Shown: in pieces, positions 11,114 through 21,234 of the stretch | Numbering within the stretch: the first letter of the stretch is position 1 | Layout: each line of letters starts with the position of its first letter | Source of the DNA: Agapanthus africanus | Taxonomy: Eukaryota > Streptophyta > Magnoliopsida > Asparagales > Amaryllidaceae | Direction: 5' to 3' | DNA: 64,000 nucleotides | Assembly: GCA_030015575.1 (NCBI GenBank) | Contig: CM057340.1 | Location: 750,207,632 to 750,271,631, forward strand | Position numbers and translations under genes: made by a program | Notes under the pieces: generated by a model | What the model was told of the DNA's origin: nothing | Database searches by the model: none | Seen by the model: the letters and a program-made list of their open reading frames with translations, nothing else

Positions 11114-11139
11114 GGCAACCCCCTATTCTAGTAGTGAGA
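11114..11139. repeat. CACTA right end: terminal inverted repeat plus TSD AGA
   Basis: AACCCCCTATTCTAGTAGTG ends at 11136 and is followed by AGA (11137-11139), identical to the triplet before the left end. Confidence 0.9.
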
Positions 11140-11290
11140 GCTCCGTATCGTGTTGATATCGGTGAAATCTTGGCCGTCTTGGTGTTGTTTGGGCGATCAA
11201 TATTGCTATGTTGGAGAAGCTTGCTTGCCGATTCAGGAGCTTTTTGATATTTCGAAATCCGATTTGATTCGCTCGTTTTTTCAATGTGAG
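11140..11290 (+). pseudogene. unrecognised host gene, exon 1 right part
   Basis: After removal of the CACTA element, the split codon (GA from the left side, G from 11140) joins in frame and reads LRIVLISVKSWPSWCC..., then ...LPIQELFDISKSDL, ending ...FFQCE. GAG at 11288-11290 is followed by GTATGT, a strong intron donor, in phase 0. The Cys- and Trp-rich middle is unlike anything I can name. The unbroken join across a 6.8 kb insertion is the main support that exon 1 is real coding sequence. Confidence 0.5.
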
Positions 11291-11371
11291 GTATGTTTTG
11301 TTTCATATTCTTTACTATTTTTTTCTTCTTTTGAAGAATTTCGTGTTTTTAATTTCCCCCATCACTTCATG

Positions 11372-11414
<43 letters not shown>

Positions 11415-13275
11415 TATACACCATGCATAATGTTGGTTAAATATCTCAAACCCTATGCACTTTCCATTGCCTCTATTTTTCTATGTATTATCAATCCTTT
11501 AAATTTGTTCTTAATCTTTAAATCCATTCATCAAAAATCTCATAAATATAAAACTTTAAATAATATACATGCATGTTGTAAATCTTTAATTAAATCAATC
11601 GATTAGGTGTCTTAATTTTGAAACTAATTAACTAGACTGTTCGGGCATATAGTTACTTTTTTTATAGAGTAATGCTTTTCCTACTTGTCCGGTGATATCC
11701 ATATAGGGCACATGGATTTCCATTATACAAGGTGGCATATAATCTTGTTTCTAATTGCTTGGAAGTTTGCATGGTAATTAATTGCCAATAAAATATAATT
11801 AACACATCACAATATATTAATATTCTGAGGACATTCATTTAAATTCAGCAAGCAAATACTTTTTAAACATGATAAACTCTCCTATCCTTTTATCATACTA
11901 TAAAATTTTTATAGGTTAAATTTCACATAAATTCATTTAACTATTGACGTTTTTCAGATAAATACCTTAGAAATTACAATAAATACCTTTAACTATTGGT
12001 TTACCATATAGGTGTTTGGCTCCGTTAACGGGTTTTAGCATTTTATCCTTTATCCCTCTGTCTCCAAATCTTGAATAGGGTTAGAAAAGATGTTCTCTTC
12101 ACTTTAAAACAATTGTAACGTCAATTTCCATTAAAGTCATCAGGTACCTATATGATAAACCAATATTTAAAGGTATTTATCTGTCTAAAGTTTAAGGTAT
12201 TTATCTGGAAAAATGTCCATAGTTAAGGGTATTTATGTGAAAATTACCCAAAATTATAGTTAAATCTTAAACAATTCCTTGCACCCAAATTTTTTTGATG
12301 CTTTTCTCTATGGTTATGTACCAAAAGCCTTTAAGTACTTACAATATATATGTTAGACTTGTGAGCAAAGATATTGGAAGATATTTTTTATAAAACATTG
12401 GTTGAAATAATATAGATTACACAAGATGTTTTTTTTCAAAAAACAAAGATTTGAGATGCTTTATATAATTATAACAGTTTAATTTTGTTAAAAATTATAA
12501 CGAACTCTTCTTGCCAAAATTAATTGGGAATTGAAAAGACACGTCCTATTGAGTTTGAATAGTATAGATGTGAGATACTTGCGTTTTGGCATGTATGATT
12601 AACGTGACTAAATTAATAAAAAAAAATTAAAAATAAAGGTTTTATTACTTTTGTTTGTTATCAATTTATTATTTTGAGAAGAGAGAAATTAATTATGATT
12701 TGTAATTATTTTTTAAAAATAATTTTGATGTGTTTGTTTGAGATTTGTTGAATATGGATTTCATATTTGTTATAACTGCTAAAAATTTTGTTGATAATAA
12801 TAATCTTATAAAATATGTTTTGCTTTAAGCTATATTCTAGGTTCTTACCATATCCATTTCATATGACTTTCTCATCTAAGAATGGATGATATAGACCATT
12901 GGAGAATTAAGAACTTTTTTATTTTTCAGAATGTTTTGTTGTGAAATAGCTACATAACTTCCTACACTTTGAGTTGTAATAATAGAGATAATATAAGCTA
13001 CTGTTATTTATGCTTTGTTCAAAAGTCAACATGAGTAATTCTTTAATCTTAAATTATTCAATTTTAATTTTAACAGACAGTTTTTAATTCTCTTATCAAA
13101 ACTATTTACTAATTAAATATGCTTTTCATCCACTGCATCCCTAAAATTTAGGGTAAAACCTTTGTTGTTGTTGTATTCTTTTAAATAAAATGTGCAAATA
13201 ACATTCCAATTAGTTGTAATTAATCACTTGTTAAATAATGACTCAATATCTTTTATTAAATTGTTTGCTCATCAG
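11291..13275 (+). other. likely intron of the host gene
   Basis: The AT-rich 2 kb between the donor GTATGT (11291) and the acceptor TGCTCATCAG (ending 13275) has no coding features. It holds a (CT)n run at 11374-11409 and a fold-back MITE at 11911-12250. Both splice borders are in phase 0, which fits one intron, but no transcript evidence is available. Confidence 0.45.
11911..12250. mobile_element. fold-back MITE with ~100-bp terminal inverted repeats
   Basis: The left arm begins GGTTAAATTTCACATAAATT and continues through AGATAAATACCTT to CCATATAGG at about 12012. The right arm (about 12143-12250) is its reverse complement with some changes: CCTATATGAT...AAGGTATTTATCTGG...ATTTATGTGAAAATTACCC. 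The centre carries a TGGCTCCGTTAACGG segment. No open frame is present. The superfamily is uncertain because a clean target duplication is not obvious; AAAATT-rich flanks hint at a MULE-type one. Confidence 0.75.
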
Positions 13276-13581
13276 GTACGCAAAGAAAAATCAAAGGGCA
13301 AAGGAAAATCAAAGTCAACCCTCTACCAACCAATCACCCCCACGGAATTTCTCACTGACAGTGACCCCTGCACCAACCCAAAGTCGAAGCCCAGGTCAAA
13401 TTCGGAGTCAAAGTCAAACCGAGGGGTCAAGATCTCATACAAATTCAGTGATGTGATCGATCCATTGCGGCATGTTATTTAGGACGACGACGACGAGGAG
13501 CACAGAGCTTTTCAAGATGCCGGCATTGTTTCTGACTTTGACAACTACCGATCAATATTTATATCAGCATTTAGCAGATAA
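13276..13581 (+). pseudogene. unrecognised host gene, exon 2, with an in-frame stop
   Basis: After a good acceptor (CTCATCAG), the phase matching exon 1 reads VRKEKSKGKGKSKSTLYQP..., a Lys/Ser-rich basic linker. It goes on through ...RGVKISYKFSDVIDPL to TAG at 13480-13482. Beyond the stop the same frame continues with an acidic run DDDDEEHRAFQDAGIVSDF and ends at TAA (13579-13581). TAG for CAG would be a single change, so the acidic tail may have been part of the protein. Basic and acidic low-complexity segments suggest a nuclear protein, but no domain is identified. Confidence 0.4.
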
Positions 13582-13598
13582 TATAGGATTAGCGTAAC

Positions 13599-14023
13599 TG
13601 TAAGTGCTTCAAAGGAAGGTAACAGTTATATGAGGTAAACGAGAGGGAGTTATTTGTGTTGGAGTTATATTGAATAACTCTTGGAGTTACAGGAGTTCTG
13701 GTAATAAGACCACAGACCTAAAAGCTAATAAATTACTGGCTAAATATAACATATGAAATAAAGCTTATGTTACAAACCTTCGATTGCTTGTTTTCATTAA
13801 TTATTGTAATCCGTGAAGTTATATTCTATTGTAACATCTATATATGTAAGGCCTGTGCCTTCTCTTTTGAGAATGAAATCAAGCCATTTGAAACCAATAC
13901 AAAAGCCCATATTTTATTTAACAATAGCAGCAGCTAATTGTTTGTGTTTGTGTGATAAATTATACTTGCGAGAAAGAAGTCAGCAAACTTCAAATACCTA
14001 CAACACCACACGTCCACCGGGCA
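13599..14023 (+). mobile_element. 5' LTR of truncated copia element (tentative borders)
   Basis: This ~425-bp stretch starts TGTAAGTGCTTC and ends ...CCGGGCA just before a primer-binding site. No second LTR is seen in the window, so the borders rest on TG/CA ends and position only. Confidence 0.5.
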
Positions 14024-14026
14024 AAT

Positions 14027-14039
14027 TTGTATCGGAGCC
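14027..14039 (+). other. primer-binding site of copia element
   Basis: TGTATCGGAGCC differs by two bases from TGGTATCAGAGCC, the site pairing with initiator tRNA-Met used by many plant retrotransposons. Confidence 0.65.
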
Positions 14040-14057
14040 TAAACGATCATCTGCTCA

Positions 14058-14701
14058 AATGGCCTCCTCCAGCACATACAAGTTCCAAAATTATGCAAAA
14101 GATAATTTTGATAATTGGTGCATCCAGATGAAAGCGCTACTCGTCTCGATGGATGCGTGGGATGTTGTATGGAACGGTTACGACGAACCCGAACCTGCAG
14201 AAGCGGAAGCTGGCTTGTCAAAGGAATTGAAGGATCAACTCAGAATTCCGTGCAAAACAAAGAAACAAAGACCTCTTAATCATTTATCAAGGCGTAGATG
14301 AGAACGTATTCGAGATGATCGCAGCAACGACGGCATCGAAAGGTGCGTGGGTGATCCTTTTTAAATCATATAAAGCAACCGAAAAGGTAAAGAGGGTTCG
14401 CCTCCAAACTTTATGAAGTGAGATCGAATATTTACAAATGAAAGAATCCGAATTTATCCATGACTATTTTTCTCGAGTTATGGTAGTTGTAAATCAACTT
14501 AGAAGAAATGGTGAAAAAGTAATTGATATTCGTGTGATGGAGAAGATAATGCACTTTTTGCCTTCAAAATTTGATTACGTGATTCCAACAATCAAAGAGT
14601 CAAATAACTTCGAGGTGATATCAATAGATAAGCTAATAAGCTCTTTACAAAGCTACGAGCATCGCATGCAGAAGAATACTCAATTCTCGAGTATAGTCTA
14701 A
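14058..14701 (+). pseudogene. copia gag, broken
   Basis: The frame starts MASSSTYKFQNYAKDNFDNW and shows the plant copia gag pattern: F-G-NY--W---M, then WDVVWNGYDEP. It shifts frame near 14260 (LKDQLR... continues in another frame as LIYQGVDENVFEMIAAATAS). It is then open from about 14438 as KESEFIHDYFSRVMVVVNQL, ...VMEKIMHFLPSKFDYVIPTI and ...SLQSYEHRM. Gag packages the element RNA into particles in the cytoplasm. Stops and a frameshift make it non-functional. Confidence 0.85.
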
Positions 14702-15400
14702 GAGATCAAAAAGATGGTCGCGGGGTATCCATCTCAACATCATAACGACCATGGCAGAGGCCGAGATCAAGAAGGTCACCAACAGTAACAAAATTGAGGA
14801 GAAAACACCGGTGGCTACCATGGTAGAGGTATCCGAGGATGATCCGCTCGAGGTTCAGGCAATCGAAGTGGTGTTCAATGTTACAATTGTAATAAATTCG
14901 GGCACTTCAAATCAGAATGTTGGGATAAGGAAGCAAATAACGATCAACAGTCTAATTATGCAGATGTTGAACACAAGGTACTCACTCTTCTTCTGACGCA
15001 AGAGAAGGCTTCTGACGATCAAGATTTGTGGTTTCTTGATTCAGGAGCAAGCAATCACATGTGTGGAAAGAAAGATCTATTTGTGGATCTTGTCGAAAAT
15101 ATTTAAGCTAATGTTTGCTTGGGAGATTTGTCCAAACTTCAAGTGCAAGGTAAAGGAAAGATTAAAACTTTTCAAAAAGATGGCCATCCAAATTATATCT
15201 CCAATGTCTATTACGTGCCCAAAATGAAATATAATATTTTAAGTCTTGAGCATCTTCTTGAAAAGGATTATGTAATACATATGGAGAATAATTTGCTTAA
15301 TTTAAAAGATACAACTGGAAGGCTAGTTGCGAAGGTGAAAATGGCGAAGAATCGCATGTTCCCACTTCATCTCAGTACACTAGCACAAAGATTATTCTGA
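14702..15400 (+). pseudogene. copia zinc knuckle, protease and pre-integrase region, truncated
   Basis: Frame-broken coding shows a CCHC knuckle (CYNCNKFGHFKSEC near 14877-14925), then an aspartic protease site LWFLDSGASNHMCG (about 15028-15069). These are followed by LGDLSKLQVQGKGKIKTFQK, NVYYVPKMKYNILSLEHLLE and the GAG-pre-integrase-like segment up to about 15400. Integrase, RT and RNase H are absent: the element is cut at about 15420. The protease DSGA motif itself is intact. Sequence beyond shows no 3' LTR. Confidence 0.85.
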
Positions 15401-15420
15401 AAAAAAATTGAGTTTGGTGT

Positions 15421-16904
15421 GAAAATTTAGAATTTTGATTTTTAATCAGTTAGGGGGGAAATGAGGATCGGGTGTGAAAAGTTAGGATTTTGGATGCATG
15501 ATGCCCCCAAATTTTAGGGTTGATTGAAATTTTTGTTTGTACTTGTATATATATATTAATTGTGGTCGATATCAAACGAGTTGGGTTGGGTTGCTCAGGA
15601 TTTTATATATGAACAAGAACTATGAATAATACTAATCCCCTCCCCCCCACCCCCACCCAGGAAAAGGGCGATGAGAACAATTTATATATACAGTGGGAAC
15701 CGGATAACTGGAAAGATATATATACCTTATACTTGTTTATTTCCTCTCGCACCCAAGAGTTCTGCATCGACGAAAGAAAAAGAAAACACAATGTTACTCA
15801 TATCGCTGACGAGCAATAAGGACACCCATCCACATGAGTAAAGAAAACACAATGTTACTCATAGCGCTGACGAGCAATAAGGACACCCATCCACATGAGT
15901 TCATATCATTTACTCATATCTTTCCAGTAGAATAACGACAAACATTTACAGATGGCTTCGATCTTCCGGTTACATTTAACTCATATGACTCGAATGTATT
16001 CTAGATCCGCCGTTCTTGAAAGAGATCATATAATTTCATATGCATTTATGAAGTTAGCCACCGTATCGGGACTATGTGATTTACCCTCAAGGAACCAAAT
16101 ACAATTTGGATTTGCAATTCCATGATTCTTAAAATCATCCTAAATTCAAATATACTAAGAACTAGACAAAACAAATAATAGAGAATAAGTTATTGCTGCA
16201 GTAGATATCATGTTTTGGGTGTCATCACAACCCAAAAACACCGGAATTGTCAAAATCTCAGATAGATAGATGATACCCATAAGTGTCGAAAAACCAACAA
16301 GCGGCTATTATGTATACCTCCATTACAAAAAGGATTCCATTGTCCTCACATAAAAATTAATTAGCGCACTACCTGCACCTATAAAGTCAACTGGTCAGTT
16401 AGACATCATAAAAACATATAGGCAGCGCGTTGCATAAATCACAATAGGACCTTGTCTAGATCATCGTTTGGGACAACAACTAGAGGCGCATATAAATTAA
16501 CGATCTCCTTAGACTTGACTTTTTTATTGCATTGTGGGCACTGCAAGAACACAGACGACGACGACAACAACTGTCGTGAGCTTAAGTAGAAAAAAGCTCA
16601 ATCATTGATTTCCGGTAGTTTATTATACTAAATTACCTTTCCGGAACTGTTTCGACATTGAAGTAATTTCTCTAAGCCGTGGGATCCTAAATGATTGAGA
16701 CTGAAATGAAAAGTTAGGATTTTGGCTACATGATACCCCAAAATTTTTATTTTTTTGGATTTTGTCTAATTATACAGTATAATTAATATAATATAATTAA
16801 TATTATATTATGAGTTTATATTTTCTATCACCTATGCATGTATTGTTATTATTTCTTTTACATACATGCATCATATGCATATGTAATTATTGTACTTCTA
16901 TTTA
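15421..16904. other. non-coding stretch with short repeats
   Basis: No supported gene. A segment AAAAGTTAGGATTTTGG with about 30 bp of similar flank occurs at 15478 and again at 16711, so 15470-16750 may be an unrecognised insertion between direct repeats. A 61-bp tandem duplication lies at 15780-15900. Poly-C (TCCCCTCCCCCCCACCCCC) at about 15637-15657. Confidence 0.5.
15780..15900. repeat. 61-bp tandem duplication
   Basis: Two copies of the unit AGAAAACACAATGTTACTCA...CACATGAGT differ at one position (ATATCGCTG against ATAGCGCTG). Confidence 0.95.
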
Positions 16905-17650
16905 GGGGTGATGACGACGCCAATACCAGCGAGGGGTAGGGCACCAGGGGCAGCGACAGAGGCAGCTCCGAAGACAGAGATAGAGCGATTATGCCCTGGG
17001 AGCTACGTAGGGAGCAACTCCTACGGCCCCCTGTGGTGGTATTGCATTCCGTCCAGACAGAATCAGATGACTCTTTCAGAGTGGATCTTGCCACACATGC
17101 AGGTAGATATTATATATTATATATTGCACACATATTCATTTTGAACGGTATATTATATATATACATGCATATTCATTCTGAAGTTACTTATATAGTCATT
17201 TTTTATTGTCTGGTTGGAGCGGATGCTACTACATTCGGAACACAGATCGTTCCCGCATAATCCGTACTCTCTAAGCACTCCACAGGTCGATATTTTTTAC
17301 TATATAATACTTCAAATTGATTATGTATTATTTTTTTCCAGAAGTTACTTATATAGTCATTGTTTATTATCTAGTTGGAGGGGATGCAACCACGTCTGGG
17401 TCATTGGTTGTTCCTCACATAAGAAACTATCGTCCCGCTCATGCTGCTGTCCGAGTGCAGGCTCATGGTGATAACGTTGGAGGTATATATTGCACTCCAA
17501 TTTTCGTTAATTCTTGCATTCTAAATATTGTTTTGTCTTAATATTGCATATGTATCTATATATTTTATGCATGCAGGGTAGCCACGGCCCGTCCGGGGGA
17601 CTCGAGGGTCGAATCAGTCTCATAAGCTGAGGTCCGATCCTGGTAAAGGG
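16905..17650 (+). pseudogene. CACTA-associated tnpA/Ptta-type gene, 5' part
   Basis: After an acceptor-like TTCTATTTAG, an ATG at 16911 reads MTTPIPARGRAPGAATEAAP, Pro/Ala-rich as in the N-terminal part of plant CACTA second genes. An exon end ACACATGCAG|GTAGAT lies at 17102. Two further exon-like blocks carrying GGDATTSGSLVVPHIRNYRP-like sequence and a weaker copy (GADATTFGTQIVPA) occur at 17200-17290 and 17360-17480. A last block (17575-17650) runs into a solo LTR. Frames do not connect cleanly, so it is decayed. The gene resumes at 21235. Such proteins bind the transposon ends; no active product is expected here. Confidence 0.5.
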
Positions 17651-17721
17651 TGTTCCCACCAAAAAAAAAAATTTCTGCGCAAAAAGCCCAAGGTATCAAA
17701 TGGCAGCGATACGTTTAAAAA

Positions 17722-18052
17722 AATGTGAACCAGTATTTTCCGGGCTGCATTTTGACAAACTCCCGAATGTGAAACAGGTAAATTCTGATGGTATCGAAAC
17801 CTTCTCGAAAAAGTCTTCGATTCAATATATTATGGACTTCATAATTCATCCGGTATCAAAAGTTATGAGCAAATATGCTATGCACGTGTAATTTAAGGAA
17901 GAAAATGTGAACCAGTATTTTCCGGGCTGCATTTTGACAAACTCCCAAATGAGAAACAGCTAAATTCTGATGGTATAGAAAGTGTCTCGAAAAATCCTTC
18001 AATTTGATATATTATAGGCCTCATAATTCATCCGGGATCAAAAATTATGAGG
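17722..18052. repeat. two tandem ~183-bp repeats at the start of the solo LTR
   Basis: The unit AATGTGAACCAGTATTTTCC...ATAATTCATCCGG begins at 17723 and again at 17906, with about 10% differences by eye. It is not found in the LTR at 40021. Confidence 0.9.
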
Positions 18053-18055
18053 CAT

Positions 18056-18365
18056 CACGTACCCACACGTGACCGGGCATCACGTGCCCATATGTGATCG
18101 GGCATCACGTGCAGACACGTGACCATTTACAGGCAAAGCCTGTAGGCACTGAATAAAATAAATAATTGGAAATAATTAATCAGTGGGGTCACGTGCCAAC
18201 ACGTGATAGGCTCTTAAACCCTCTGAAATAATAGAATTAAATTCTAATTAAATAATTAATCAGTGGGGTCACATGCCAACACGTGATGGGTTCTTGAACC
18301 CTCTAAACCAATATAATTAAATTCTAATTAATTGGTCAACCAGTGGGGTCACGCGCTAACACGTG
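18056..18365 (+). promoter_or_regulatory. G-box dyad array in U3 of the solo LTR
   Basis: Pairs of CACGTG boxes start at 18056/18066, 18081/18091, 18106/18116, 18190/18200, 18270/18280 and 18350/18360, always exactly 10 bp apart. Some boxes have decayed (CACGTA, TATGTG, CACATG, CACGCG). The last three pairs sit in an ~82-bp unit repeated three times (18174-18420). CACGTG is the plant G-box bound by bZIP and bHLH factors; actual binding is inferred. Confidence 0.8.
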
Positions 18366-18724
18366 ATCGGTTCTTAAACCTTCTGAACTAATAGAATTAA
18401 ATTCTAATTAAGGGAAATCAAAAACCCTAGTTGGAAAAATATTTCCCTAGATCTTACCAAACAAAAAGATTGTGCTCTGTAAAGTGGAGCACCGTTGGAT
18501 TAAAAATCCAATGATTATTAAAACTCATCAATTTATAAAAAGATTTTATACAAGGAAAGATTTCCCTGAAATTTTCCAGGAATAACAGATAAAAGATCTT
18601 TTGGATTACAAATCCAATGGTGAATAAAATTCACTTAGTGGTCTAAAAGATCATGTTGGTTACAAAATCAATTAAAATCTTTCAATGAAAGATTGACTAA
18701 ACAAACCGATTCTTTTCTTTCTCC

Positions 18725-18732
18725 TATAAATA
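18725..18732 (+). promoter_or_regulatory. TATA box of the solo LTR
   Basis: TATAAATA in the context CTCCTATAAATAGGGGCC, at the same relative place as in the 40021 LTR. Confidence 0.75.
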
Positions 18733-19393
18733 GGGGCCAAGAAGAGAAGAAAAAAAAAAGTAAAGGGATACAACAATAGAGAGAAAAAAGAAGAGAATTT
18801 AATTTTCTAGAGAGAAAGGAAGATTTCCTCAGAAGAGAAAGAACCGTAGATGAGAAAGGAAAAGAGATCATAAGCTCCACAAAACAAAAAGAGAATTTAA
18901 TTCTCAAACTAAGAGTTTAACTCTTCTGAATAAGAACTTACTTCTTCCTTTGGTTGAAGATCTGCAGAAGTAGATCTCCCCATAAGTTGAGAATTTAATT
19001 CTCATCGGGAAGATTCTGCCATGCAGATCCAAAACTTAGAGGGAGGATTGAGTTTAAGGAATTTAATTCCTCCAAATACTTAGGAATTTAATTTCTCCAA
19101 CAGAGACAGGGTTTAACCCTTAAAACAAGAACTTAGTTCTTCTTCATGGTTGAAGATCTGCAGAAGCAGATCTCCCCATATGTTGAGAATTTAATTCTCA
19201 TCAGGAAGATTCTGCCATGCAGATCCAAAACTTAGAGAGAGAGAGTTGGGTTTAAAGAATTTAATTCTTCTAAATATATAGGAATTGAATTCTTCTAAAC
19301 AAAATTAGGGTTCAACCCTACAAAAGAATGTAATTCTTAAAAAGGGGACTTAATACTCTCCATGCACGTAAAGAAGTCAGTTTCCAACCTGAT

Positions 19394-19870
19394 CATATGG
19401 CAACACGTGACCTTCCCTTCAATGATCAGAAAAGAATGAATGAGATCGGGTCACGTGCTCACACGTGACCCTCAAAACAAAATGGAACAAGTCCAATGCA
19501 TGGGCGCCCTCACGTGTCCCCACGTGATCCCTGACAAACACCTCTTTAAAAAAGAGAAGATGGAAAGAACTGAAGGATTAAAATCCAATGCATGGGCGCC
19601 CTCACGTGTCCCCACGTGACCCCTAGCAAATCCCTTTTATATCCAGTGCATGGATACCCATCACGTGCCCACACATGATGGCCGTGAAGACTTAAGTGTT
19701 TAACACTTATTTGAATATTCTGAGAATAAAATAAAGGAAGCTTAGCCCAATCCTAGGGCGCCTCACGTGTCCTCACGTGAGCGCTTCATCTTTTTAGTGT
19801 TTAACACTATTTTGAACATTTCATCCCTAGTGTTTAACACTATTCTAAATGCATCACGTGGGAACACGTG
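19394..19870 (+). promoter_or_regulatory. second G-box dyad group, downstream of TATA (solo LTR)
   Basis: Pairs at 19394 (CATATG)/19404, 19452/19462, 19511/19521, 19603/19613, 19662/19672, 19763/19773 and 19855/19865, all at 10-bp spacing, inside the presumed transcribed part. Confidence 0.75.
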
Positions 19871-20361
19871 ACCACCAGATATGTGCTAGTGTTTAACACT
19901 ATTTTTCAAACCAGTCTTAGCCCAAATTGGCTAAGTCTTTCTGAGTCAAGACTCCCCTTTTGACTGAGCCTCAAATACACTTTTGTCTTCCAAAGTTTGT
20001 TATCTCATATGACATTTGAGTGCTCAGCACTCAATAAAAGACAAAATATGGCCAGAATCCAAATTCATGTTTAGCACTGCTAAATAATGGGGGGCTGAAC
20101 ACAGACAAGTGTTCAACAGTCCCAACAAAGGTCCAACATTTTAAACCTAATTGGACTTAGCCCAAGTTGGCCATAAGTCCTCAACTCAGATTCAACTGTG
20201 CCCATGTGCTCATAATCTAATTAATTGATCTTAGTCCCAAATTAGACTACAGATCTCCCAACTCACTTTGGTTCAAGGGTACATCTCTTCACTCCTCTGA
20301 TATTTGTCGTTGTAATCCTTCAACATCTTCAGAGAGATAACAGATCCCGATAACCAATCAT

Positions 20362-20640
20362 TCCATGGACCGTGGGGTCCTTAAACCCATGGACTATGAT
20401 ATCCTTAACCTCGGACTGTGGGGTCCTTAAGCCCATGGACTATGATGTCCTTAATCTGTACTGTGGGGTCCTTAAGCCCATGGACTATGACGTCCTTAAC
20501 TTCGGACTGTGGGGTCCTTTAAACCCATGGACTATGATGTCCTTAACCTTGGACTGTGGGGTCCTTAAACCAATGCACTATGATGTCCTTAACCTCGGAC
20601 TGTGGGGTCCTTAAGCCCATGGACTATGATGTCCTTAACT
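20362..20640. repeat. ~46-bp tandem repeat, about six units (solo LTR)
   Basis: The unit GGACTGTGGGGTCCTTAA + CCCATGGACTATGATGTCC + TTAACCTC repeats six times. Each unit contains two short GGAC...GTCC palindromes. A related array lies at 42247-42640. Confidence 0.95.
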
Positions 20641-21234
20641 TTCGACCGCAAAGTCCCTAAACTAAAACAATAGAGTTCAAATGCTCTTTTGTTGGATCTA
20701 AACGATCCTGTTAAATTGATTTTAGTCTAAAAATTAGACTAACGTATCTTTAACAAACGTTTAAGTTGATCTTAGTTTCAAATGAGACTAACGTATCTTT
20801 AAACCCAATCCCTAAACTCAAATCTAAGAAAATACGGATTTGGACTAATCCACGCCATACGGGCGACAACATAAATTAGTCTCCGTAGACAATCCACGGG
20901 CAACCAAAAATAAAACAAAACAAACACACATGACACGAAGTGACCATCTGGAGAAGGAGAAAGTTGTTACCGTGATGCGGTAGCGTAATTAACTGCAGGG
21001 GCTTGCGCCTGCAGGGAAGAGCGTCCCCACAATAAAAAACCCCTCAAATGAGGGGGAATCTGACGAAGTCTGCTATATCGGCCGCATCTGTTTAAACCTT
21101 TGATACGTGGTGTCATAAATCAATTTGGCATCTTCGGAGAGGTGGACGGATAGCACCAATTAGTATCTTCCCCAAAATTCAGGCAAGACGGGTCTCCGCG
21201 GTCGCGTCCCCGTGTTTCGGCGGTAAACAAGGGG

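Larger units (their letters stand above)
4301..11136 (-). mobile_element. CACTA (En/Spm) DNA transposon with captured B3 gene
   Basis: The 6.8 kb element is bounded by CACTA...TAGTG ends with matching terminal repeats and a perfect AGA target duplication (4298-4300, 11137-11139). Both ends hold subterminal palindromic repeats. Transposon genes lie on the minus strand: a leader exon near the right end (about 10890 to 10681), a fragment of the TNP2 N-terminal region (8363-8160) and the C-terminal end of a second gene (5288-5043). The catalytic DDE region is absent, so the element is non-autonomous. Between the two gene remnants lies a captured plant B3 gene in inverted duplicate form. It behaves as a gene-capturing CACTA, comparable with Pack-CACTA types. 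Confidence 0.9.
17651..21229 (+). mobile_element. solo LTR of the Tat-lineage element
   Basis: It starts TGTTCCC like the Tat 5' LTR at 40021 and ends ...TTTCGGCGGTAAACA like that LTR's ...TTTCGGAGGGGAACA. Both share the G-box dyads, a TATA box, TTTAA-core palindromes, the GGAC...GTCC tandem repeats and the 20900-21190 segment (ATCTGGAGAAGGAGAAAGTT, ACGAAGTCTGCTA and so on). Flanks AAGGG (17646-17650) and AGGGG (21230-21234) match at four of five bases. No internal region is present, so it arose by LTR-LTR recombination. It carries about 400 bp at its start that the 40021 copy lacks. Confidence 0.8.

Noticed and set aside
17575-17662. Possible tRNA or SINE head ending in CCACCA and poly-A
   Set aside because: It contains GGTCGAATCAG and ends near poly-A, but no cloverleaf or proper A and B box pair can be drawn, and the TGTTCCC LTR start falls inside it.
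20372-20614. 80-codon repetitive frame with GVLKPMDYDVLN repeats
   Set aside because: It is a translation of the ~46-bp tandem repeats in the LTR; the related frame at 42268-42702 is also repeat-derived.
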